Source of the DNA: CAYTRP01 sp964625145
GTDB lineage: Bacteria > Sumerlaeota > Sumerlaeia > SLMS01 > JAHLLQ01
Assembly (NCBI GenBank): GCA_964625145.1
Contig: CAZVAQ010000021.1
Location: 1 to 36,021 of the forward strand
Length of the DNA stretch: 36,021 nt
Direction: 5' to 3'
The translations under genes and the position numbers were made by a program. The notes below the pieces were generated by a model. The model was given only the letters and a program-made list of their open reading frames with translations, searched no databases and had not been told where the DNA came from. Positions 7,706 to 14,400 of the stretch are shown piece by piece (the stretch's first letter is position 1; every line of letters begins with the position of its first letter).

Positions 7706-9589
7706 ATGCTGCCTCAAGAGCGTACCTATTGGACCGCCGCTCCCCTCAAGAACCCCTGGAGCTCCATCCATCTCATCCCCTGTGGCAACACGGCCCGGTT
7801 CAATGGGATCTTTCTTCGGGAGATCGGCCTGCTCTCCTATTCCTGTGACGGCGCCACCATGTCGCCCCCCCACGACGAGACGCTGCGCGCCATCTTCGAC
7901 TGCGCGCCGGGGCGAGTCGCCACGCACTTCCGCAACTTTGTCCGCCCCTACCTGTCACTAGGCATGGAGGCCTACGCTACCGGCGGCGATTCCTTCCGGC
8001 TGCGATATTCAATCCATAATCACTCCCGCGAGCCCCGCGAGGTCCGCGTGCGCCTCGGGGCCACGTCCGACCGGCCGGCAGCCAAGGTGGAGACTGCGGG
8101 CAGCGCCACGACCTGGACCTTTGACCTCGGCGACAAGGCGACCCAGCCCGGCGCTGGCTTTTATGATTTCTCTGAGCTGCGCGAGTTCTACCTCGCCAAC
8201 CGCTTCATCCCAGTGACGGTCCGCTTCCCGCAGGAGCCGGAAGTCACACGGCGAAGCCGGTTCGCGGAGGGGAAGCCACCGGTCGTCGAGGCCGAAGTCG
8301 CTGAAGTTGAGCTCACCCGCGCCATCCCCGCAGGGGACGTGTGGCATCTGGACATCTTGCTCGGCATTGATACCGGAGAACGCGGTGAGACGCAGCTTGC
8401 CGCACGGCACGAAACCGAGTGGGCCGCCTACGAGGCCAGCCTGCCAAGTGTGCAACTGGCCAGCAAGGCGGAAGCCATTGCATGGCAGAAGAGCTGGACG
8501 GTGCTCTATTTCAACGAAGTGCGCCGCCGCGGCATGCGTTGGGTCCTGACGGGGCTGAACTTCCCATCCATGTGGGTGTGGGACACGTCGCCGTTCATCG
8601 TGGACGCGATGCTGACGTGCGATCCCGCGTTCGCACAGCATCTGGTGTGCGAGCAACTGCGCTCCATGAAGACCTCCGGCATGATTCCCCTGCACGCCAT
8701 TGAGGGAATCGTGCATCCGGAGGAAGTGCCCAACGAGTTGACACAAACGCCCACCATCGCCGCCTCGGCGCTGGCCGTCTTCCGCGCCACAGGCGACAAA
8801 GACTTCGCCGCCCACGTTGTGAACGTTCTGCGGCGCAACTACGAATGGTTCGAGAAGTACCGCCGCCCCGTTGCAGACATTCCCCTGTGGGGCATTCATG
8901 ACCGGCGCGCGCCCTACTACTACGGTCCGGAATCCGGCCTCGACAACTGCCCCATCTTCCGCGGTGGCCCGGCGTTCTGCCTGACGATCAACGGCGCCAA
9001 GCTCGCCTTCGAGCGCTCCATGGCCGAGCTGGAAGCGGCCATCGGCAATGCGGAAGAAGCCGCGAAGTATGCAGAAGCTGCGCGCAGCACGCAGACCTTC
9101 ATCCACGAGAACATGTGGGATGCGGAGGCTTCCTACGCGTTCGCCATGCGGTACGACAGATCACTCGTGCGCATGAAGACAGCCGACGTCTTCCCCGCGA
9201 TGTACTTCGGCGTCTTCAGCGACGAACAGATCGCCGCGATGGCCAAGGTTCTTCGCGAGGAATTCCTCAACGAGTACGGACTATTCACGGTGTCGAAGAA
9301 CGAAGAGTGCTTCGACCCGTCGGATTACAGTTGCGGTGCCGTGTGGCCTTTCCTCAACCGGTTCGCTTATCGCGGCCTGGTCCGTGCCGGCCAGAAAGAA
9401 CTCGCCGCCAACCTGCTCGACGCCACCATCCATTCGGTGACGGCCTTCCCGGGCCTGTTCGAGTGCTTCAACCCGGTCGAGCGCACGCTGGCCCGCGTGA
9501 AGGACGGCCCGATCAGCTTCCCCTACATGAGCTTCACGGCAGGTGCGATCGTGGGGATGTTGCTCGACCGCGGCGCTGCTGACAATTGA
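7706..9589 (+). CDS. GH63/trehalase-like (alpha/alpha)6-barrel glycoside hydrolase
   Basis: Predicted 627-residue cytoplasmic glycoside hydrolase. Residues 1-250 form a beta-rich N-terminal domain. The rest is a six-hairpin barrel of the GH63/GH37/debranching type: FPSMWVWDTSPFIVDAML is the W-x-W-D active-site entry, followed by GMIPLHAIEG, PNELTQTPTIAASAL, GGPAFCLTINGAKLAF, and YSCGAVWPFLNRFAYRGL near the C-terminus. The exact substrate (alpha-glucoside, mannosylglycerate or other) cannot be told from these motifs. ATG 7706 is preferred over the upstream ATG at 7643 because CAGGAG lies 9 nt before it and the palindrome at 7665 would otherwise be coding. It is the only plus-strand gene here, divergent from GH89, and probably co-regulated with it. 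Confidence 0.8.
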   Translation: MLPQERTYWTAAPLKNPWSSIHLIPCGNTARFNGIFLREIGLLSYSCDGATMSPPHDETLRAIFDCAPGRVATHFRNFVRPYLSLGMEAYATGGDSFRLRYSIHNHSREPREVRVRLGATSDRPAAKVETAGSATTWTFDLGDKATQPGAGFYDFSELREFYLANRFIPVTVRFPQEPEVTRRSRFAEGKPPVVEAEVAEVELTRAIPAGDVWHLDILLGIDTGERGETQLAARHETEWAAYEASLPSVQLASKAEAIAWQKSWTVLYFNEVRRRGMRWVLTGLNFPSMWVWDTSPFIVDAMLTCDPAFAQHLVCEQLRSMKTSGMIPLHAIEGIVHPEEVPNELTQTPTIAASALAVFRATGDKDFAAHVVNVLRRNYEWFEKYRRPVADIPLWGIHDRRAPYYYGPESGLDNCPIFRGGPAFCLTINGAKLAFERSMAELEAAIGNAEEAAKYAEAARSTQTFIHENMWDAEASYAFAMRYDRSLVRMKTADVFPAMYFGVFSDEQIAAMAKVLREEFLNEYGLFTVSKNEECFDPSDYSCGAVWPFLNRFAYRGLVRAGQKELAANLLDATIHSVTAFPGLFECFNPVERTLARVKDGPISFPYMSFTAGAIVGMLLDRGAADN

Positions 9590-9744
9590 GCACATAAACG
9601 CCTGATCCTGGTATCGCAGCCGATCCGACTCCATTGATCGGGGGAGCTATTTCCTCCGAACGCATGGATAGGATGCCAAGATGGGTTCCGCTCAACCGCT
9701 GGCATCAACGCAGGCGAGTCATCAGGACGCGAATCGAAGTCGAT

Positions 9745-10170
9745 TTACGGCGGCGATCCAGAGTCCGTGACTTTCGAATGGACCTGGACAAGATCTGACA
9801 GCAGTGCCTTCTCAAAGAGATTGTCGACCAACGCGCAACCCTCTTCCAGCAGGGCATCGAGCCGGTTCAATGTCACATCCTCGACCATCTGAATGAAGTG
9901 ATCCCGGGCGCGATGGGGCATGGACTCCACGGCATTGAGTACCTGCTTGACGGTGATGTTGCTCGGGTCGCGGGCGAGGGCAAAGCCACCGTGCAGGCCC
10001 CGCTGAGAGACAATCACGTCGCCGTGCACCATTGATTGCAGGACCTTCGACATGTAACCGCATGGTATCTGCATTGCCGTCGCGATCATAGCCGATGTTT
10101 GCGGTTCGGGATGACGGCTGGCCAGGAAGACGGCTGCGCACAACGCATACTCGCCTGTTGCAGTTATCAT
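9745..10170 (-). CDS. Rrf2-family transcriptional regulator lacking the Fe-S cysteine triad
   Basis: Predicted 141-residue winged-helix DNA-binding protein. The N-terminus (TGEYALCAAVFLASR) and the wing/recognition region (GYMSKVLQSM and SQRGLHGGFALARDP, residues 38-69) match Rrf2 proteins. The segment where IscR and NsrR carry three clustered cysteines (about residues 85-105) has none; the only Cys are 11, 37 and 112. It may sense by another means or act without a cofactor. Start ATG has GGGAGGT 7-8 nt upstream. It is the last gene of the respiratory cluster, 48 bp after the small membrane protein gene, and is probably co-transcribed, suggesting autoregulation. Confidence 0.88.
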   Translation of the reverse strand: MITATGEYALCAAVFLASRHPEPQTSAMIATAMQIPCGYMSKVLQSMVHGDVIVSQRGLHGGFALARDPSNITVKQVLNAVESMPHRARDHFIQMVEDVTLNRLDALLEEGCALVDNLFEKALLSDLVQVHSKVTDSGSPP

Positions 10171-10218
10171 CGGCGTGACCTCCCTTCGGCTGCGATGCCT
10201 TTGGTTGCGCGTACCTGC

Positions 10219-10551
10219 CTAGTTGCCAGCCACAATGGCCTCGATGTCGACGTTCGAGGTGCTTTCAGCGACAACCAGGTCCATGGCCACCTCGATGGGT
10301 ATGACGTAAGTCGAGTCGTGCTCCGCCTGCACGATGCGGTAGCGGGATAGGAGAGCCTGCTGCTCGGCGCGAAGCGTCCGGGCTTGTGGGAATGCCTGGC
10401 CGGGTTGAGCCTCAAGGTTTGCCAGGCGTTGTCGTTCCTCCGCTCGCGAAAAAACCAGCAGCAGCACGATGATGGAGAGGAGCACAAGGTTTGCACCGCC
10501 AACCACAATGGTCAGCACGCGCACGGAGATTGAGGAGTCAGTGGGCGGCAT
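10219..10551 (-). CDS. Small single-helix membrane protein of the complex III cluster
   Basis: Predicted 110-residue protein with one transmembrane helix (residues 11-35), then a coiled-coil-prone, charged stretch (36-70) and a short conserved-looking motif YVIPIEVAMDLV at 82-93. A Y-x-IPI-x-x-AM-x-L-V motif occurs, to my recollection, in small membrane proteins beside cytochrome oxidase and Sco genes in other bacteria. The start at 10551 overlaps the ActF stop by 14 bp and has GGAG about 10 nt upstream. Function unknown; position suggests an accessory or assembly role for the respiratory complex. Confidence 0.7.
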   Translation of the reverse strand: MPPTDSSISVRVLTIVVGGANLVLLSIIVLLLVFSRAEERQRLANLEAQPGQAFPQARTLRAEQQALLSRYRIVQAEHDSTYVIPIEVAMDLVVAESTSNVDIEAIVAGN

Positions 10552-11755
10552 GGGCGAGGGACTCCGTGATTCGGGGATCTCTGTGGCTGACCAGGGAACT
10601 GCCGCGTGCAATCATCGCAAAGCCACCAATCAGCAAGCCGATGAACGCCACCAGCACACCGATGTCGCCGAAAGTGACCGTCAACACGCCTTGGCCAAGA
10701 GGTGGCACAATGAGCCACCACACATCGATGGCGTGCATGGCCAGCATCCATCCCGCCCAAAACGCCAGAGTTGACGCGCGCCGCTTGGCATGGCGAGACA
10801 TGATGGCGACAAATGGGATGACAAAGTGCCCAAAGAGCAGGATCCACCCGATCCACGCCCATTGGCCATGGAGACGAATGGCGTACCATGCGGTCTCCTC
10901 CGGAATGTTCGCATACCAGATGAGCATATATTGCGAGAACGCGATGTAGGCCCAGAACATGGTAAAGGCGAAGAGCAGCTTTCCCAGATCATGATAGTGA
11001 GTTGGAGTCACTGCATCCATTAGTTCTCCAGCCCTTTCGAGATATCGCACCATGAGAATGATCGCCGACAAGGCCCCCACCATGCAGCCGGAGAAGAAGT
11101 AGACCCCAATCATGGTCGTGTACCAGAAGGGATCGAGCGACATGATGACATCGAATGCAAAGAGACTTACAGTGATTCCCCAGGCGATGGTGGCAATTGG
11201 GCCGAGGCGTTGCAGGCGGAGCGTGATGGCGATGCCACCGATGTCATCCTGTCGAAGGCTCTGGCGAAGGTAATTCCACCCCATCCAGCCCCACACCAGT
11301 AGATAGAGGATGTATCGAACTGCGAAGGGAACAGGCTGCATCAGCACGGCACGCAGACCTGTCGGAGCCCCGTGATGGCCATAATCAAATTCACCCGCCC
11401 AAGGGTAAAGCTCCGGCAGAAGGAACAGAATGGGGAGACCCAGCAATCCCCACGCGGGGAGCAGTCCGCCCATGAGCTCTGGGACTCGGCGAATGGATGT
11501 GGCCCAACCGGCGGCGCTGATGTGCTGCAGCAACACGAACAACAGCGATCCCAACAAGACACTGACGGTGAACAGATAGCCGACAAGATAGGAGTGGGCA
11601 AAGCGAGTGACAGTTCCCCCCATGAGGACCTCGGCCATCATGGCCAAACCGCCCGTGGCGAGAAGCAAGAGACCACACTGACTCAAGGCTGGGGCGGCCG
11701 CCCCGATGGGACGATTCAGCAGCAAGGGCGAACATGCATTCTGGTCATGCTTCAA
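10538..11755 (-). CDS. actF: Alternative complex III subunit ActF (NrfD-like membrane protein)
   Basis: Predicted 405-residue integral membrane subunit of the quinol:cytochrome c oxidoreductase alternative complex III, paralogous in fold to ActC. About ten hydrophobic helices are visible, beginning at residues 25-48. Characteristic segments include AHSYLVGYLFTVSVLLGSLLF, SLDPFWYTTMIGVYFFSG and FAFTMFWAYIAFSQYMLIWY. Start is TTG at 11755: GGAGG lies about 10 nt upstream, it overlaps the ActE stop as TTGA, and the first in-frame ATG would remove most of helix 1. The 3' end overlaps the next small gene. It follows the usual ActC-D-E-F order. Confidence 0.93.
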   Translation of the reverse strand: MKHDQNACSPLLLNRPIGAAAPALSQCGLLLLATGGLAMMAEVLMGGTVTRFAHSYLVGYLFTVSVLLGSLLFVLLQHISAAGWATSIRRVPELMGGLLPAWGLLGLPILFLLPELYPWAGEFDYGHHGAPTGLRAVLMQPVPFAVRYILYLLVWGWMGWNYLRQSLRQDDIGGIAITLRLQRLGPIATIAWGITVSLFAFDVIMSLDPFWYTTMIGVYFFSGCMVGALSAIILMVRYLERAGELMDAVTPTHYHDLGKLLFAFTMFWAYIAFSQYMLIWYANIPEETAWYAIRLHGQWAWIGWILLFGHFVIPFVAIMSRHAKRRASTLAFWAGWMLAMHAIDVWWLIVPPLGQGVLTVTFGDIGVLVAFIGLLIGGFAMIARGSSLVSHRDPRITESLAHAAH

Positions 11756-12417
11756 GGTTGAGGTCCCTCCAATCCCGCCATCAGTTCGTCACGACTCTGT
11801 GGCGGCACATCCATTGCCGAGGCATTCTGACTGCGCTGCAATGCACGGACATAGGCCACGATGGCCCAGCGGTTCTCGACCGTCATCTGATGACCATATC
11901 CGGGCATGTTGCGCACACCGCGGCTGACAGTGTTGAAGAGCTGCCCGACCGGTTGTACGCGGACCGCTTCGTCATGCAATGAGGTGGGCAGAGTCCAGGT
12001 CCCTTCATTCAGTTCCACGGCACGGACAGAAATCATCCCGCTGCCATGTCCTGACACTCCATGACAGGGGGTGCAATAGATGCCAAAATACAGGCGGCCG
12101 CGCTGCATGATCTCCTGATTCAGGGGCATGGGGAAACCGGTGGCCCACTCATTGCCTTGCAGTCCCAGCAACCAATGATCGTCGACGGCCGGATCCTCGC
12201 GGGCGATGGTGCCGACGACCTTCGGCCGCATGGCGCGTTGGTCCAGGAAGAAGGAGTGTTGCGTCTGCGTTTGAAGTCGCTGCTGCTTGTCCATGTCGGT
12301 GATCACATGCAGCCTGGGGCGTCGCGAATCGAAGGAGCGTTGCCGCAGCGACCAGGCAAAAGGCATGGCAGCACAGAGAACCAGAAACAGGAGCAGCATC
12401 GCGATCAGGTTCTTCAC
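11752..12417 (-). CDS. actE: Alternative complex III subunit ActE (monoheme cytochrome c)
   Basis: Predicted 221-residue periplasmic, membrane-attached cytochrome c that takes electrons from the ActA/ActB part of complex III. Residues 1-22 are a hydrophobic anchor; Cys15 sits in a weak lipobox-like LVLC context, and ActE proteins are often lipoproteins. One heme site, C115-T-P-C-H119, with a distal Met in RNMPGYGHQM (171 or 178). The start is GTG with GGAGG 7 nt upstream, overlapping the ActD stop as GTGA. Length and position between ActD and ActF match the family. Confidence 0.93.
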   Translation of the reverse strand: MKNLIAMLLLFLVLCAAMPFAWSLRQRSFDSRRPRLHVITDMDKQQRLQTQTQHSFFLDQRAMRPKVVGTIAREDPAVDDHWLLGLQGNEWATGFPMPLNQEIMQRGRLYFGIYCTPCHGVSGHGSGMISVRAVELNEGTWTLPTSLHDEAVRVQPVGQLFNTVSRGVRNMPGYGHQMTVENRWAIVAYVRALQRSQNASAMDVPPQSRDELMAGLEGPQP

Positions 12418-12968
12418 GGGGACTCCTCCACGCGCTCGATCCCCAGCGGGTCAGTGGATGACAGCAACCGATAGGTCTTGATCTCGTCAAAGACCGGATC
12501 CACGGAATCGATCACGAGGAAGAAGCGGTCCGTGGTGACTCGCCGGAACGATGAGGAACTGAAGACAGGATGATGGAGCCTCGGCAGCCCGTTCAGCCAC
12601 AGCATCCCGAAGACTGCCGTGAGGGCCGCCATCAGTACGGTAACCTCAAAAGTCACCGGGATGTTTGCCGGGATGCTCCAGAGTGGCTTCCCGCTAATGA
12701 CGAGCGGATAGTCATGGGCATTCATCCACCATTGCATCGCCAGGGCCAACACGCAGCCAAGCGCACCGGCAGCGAACACTAGTCGCGGCAGGACAGTGGG
12801 CTTGATTCCCATGGCCTCGTCCATGCCATGAACGGGAAACGGCGTGAAGGTATCCCACCGCGTGTAGCGACTGTCACGGACGGTTTGGGCCGCGCGCAGC
12901 ACCTCCTCGGGCGATGCATACTCCGCCATGAATCCCTGAATGCGGGTGGCACCATGAGGTTCAAACAT
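12414..12968 (-). CDS. actD: Alternative complex III subunit ActD (DUF3341)
   Basis: Predicted 184-residue membrane subunit. N-terminal cytoplasmic segment with IQGFMAEYASPEEVLRAA and TPFPVHGMDEAMGI, the DUF3341 hallmark, then two helices at about residues 62-82 and 100-125 and a soluble tail containing TDRFFLVIDSVDPVFD. ActD joins ActC and ActF in the membrane arm of the complex; it carries no cofactor. ATG has GGAGG 6 nt upstream and overlaps the ActC stop by 8 bp, so translation is coupled. Confidence 0.93.
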   Translation of the reverse strand: MFEPHGATRIQGFMAEYASPEEVLRAAQTVRDSRYTRWDTFTPFPVHGMDEAMGIKPTVLPRLVFAAGALGCVLALAMQWWMNAHDYPLVISGKPLWSIPANIPVTFEVTVLMAALTAVFGMLWLNGLPRLHHPVFSSSSFRRVTTDRFFLVIDSVDPVFDEIKTYRLLSSTDPLGIERVEESP

Positions 12969-14400
12969 GGCAATCCTCCGGCACGTCTTTCGATCGGGGC
13001 GACGGCATGACCACCTTTAGCTCTGCCATGGCCACCATCGGGACAAACCGGACGAACAGCAGGAACAGGGAGAAGAAGAGGCCGAAGCTGCCCGCCAACA
13101 TCGAGTAGTCGACCCATGTCGGCCAGTAAAAGTTCCAGTTGGATGGCAGGTAGTCGCGATTAAGCGAGCTGACGATGATGACAAAGCGCTCGAACCACAT
13201 GCCGACATTCACCAGTAGCGCGATGACGAACATGGCGACGATGCTGCGCCGCACACCGCGGAACCAGAACAGCTGGGGGATCACCACGTTACAGGCAAAC
13301 ATGATCCAGAATGCCCACCAGTACGGACCACCGATACGATTGGCGACCATGAATGTCTCGAAGGTATTGGAGGAATACAGGGCGATGTAGAATTCTGTCA
13401 TGTACGCCAGGCCGACCATCATGGAGGTGGCCAGGATGATCTTGTTCATGTTCTCCAAATGCCGCATGGTCACGATTTCCTCCAGATGGAACCATTTTCG
13501 GCATGGAATCAGCAACGTCAGCACCATCGCGAAGCCGCTGAAGATGGCGCCCGCCACAAAGTAAGGCGGAAAGATTGTTGCGTGCCATCCGGGGATCTGT
13601 GAGGTTGCGAAGTCAAAGGAGACAACCGAATGGACGCTCAGGACCAGCGGCGTCGCCAGGGCTGCCAGGATCAGGTAAGCGGCCTCATAGCGATGCCAAT
13701 GACGGCTGGAGCCATTCCATCCAAGTGCGAGCAATCCGTAGACGATGCTGCGGGAGCGGGTGCTGGCGCGATCGCGCAGTGTCGCCAGGTCCGGTATCAT
13801 GCCCACATACCAGAAGAGCAGCGAGACAGTGAAATAGGTGCTGACCGCGAACACATCCCAGAGAAGCGGGCTGCGGAAATTCGGCCACATCGCCGTCTGG
13901 TTGGGAATCGGGAATAGCCAGTAAACGACCCACACCCGGCCCACATGGATGGCGGGAAAAATTCCGGCGCAGATGACTGCGAAGATGGTCATTGCCTCCG
14001 CGAAGCGATTGATCGCCGTGCGCCAATGCTGCCGGAACAGGAACAAAACCGCCGAGATCAATGTGCCAGCATGTCCAATGCCGACCCAGAAGACGAAGTT
14101 GACGATGTCGAATCCCCAGCCGACGGGCTGGTTGTTTCCCCAAATGCCAATCCCCTGCCAGAAAAGATAGCCGATCAGCACGAGAAAGAACAGAGCCAGC
14201 GAAGACGACGCCAGGAACGCCACGGTCCAGCCAGGATGCACCTTCCGTTGTTCCACAATCCGGCACACCTTCTCGGTGACCGAGGCATAATCGTTGTCGC
14301 CATTGACCAACGGAGGGCGTCGGCGTGGATCATCGCTGAAATTGTCGGCGATGTCGGAAATCATGATGGGCTTCTTGGCGGTTGCGGCGGCGGCGCTCAT
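12961..14400 (-). CDS. actC: Alternative complex III subunit ActC (NrfD/PsrC-like quinol-binding membrane protein)
   Basis: Predicted 479-residue multi-helix subunit thought to hold the quinol site next to ActB. Recognisable stretches: FVFWVGIGHAGTLISAVLFL (helix with the conserved His), AGIFPAIHVGRVWVVYWLFP, GWNGSSRHWHRYEAAYLIL, LVLSVHSVVSFDFATSQIPG and MWFERFVIIVSSLNRDYLPS. These match ActC/NrfD proteins of complex III. A soluble N-terminal tail of about 50 residues precedes helix 1. The ATG overlaps the ActB stop as ATGA and has GAGGAGG 7 nt upstream. Length fits the family (450-490). Confidence 0.95.
   Translation of the reverse strand: MSAAAATAKKPIMISDIADNFSDDPRRRPPLVNGDNDYASVTEKVCRIVEQRKVHPGWTVAFLASSSLALFFLVLIGYLFWQGIGIWGNNQPVGWGFDIVNFVFWVGIGHAGTLISAVLFLFRQHWRTAINRFAEAMTIFAVICAGIFPAIHVGRVWVVYWLFPIPNQTAMWPNFRSPLLWDVFAVSTYFTVSLLFWYVGMIPDLATLRDRASTRSRSIVYGLLALGWNGSSRHWHRYEAAYLILAALATPLVLSVHSVVSFDFATSQIPGWHATIFPPYFVAGAIFSGFAMVLTLLIPCRKWFHLEEIVTMRHLENMNKIILATSMMVGLAYMTEFYIALYSSNTFETFMVANRIGGPYWWAFWIMFACNVVIPQLFWFRGVRRSIVAMFVIALLVNVGMWFERFVIIVSSLNRDYLPSNWNFYWPTWVDYSMLAGSFGLFFSLFLLFVRFVPMVAMAELKVVMPSPRSKDVPEDCHV

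Noticed and set aside
9590..9744. Terminator search in the gap between the convergent GH63-like and Rrf2 genes
   Set aside because: Only short inverted repeats (for example AATCGA-AG-TCGATT) with no T or A run were seen; nothing supportable.
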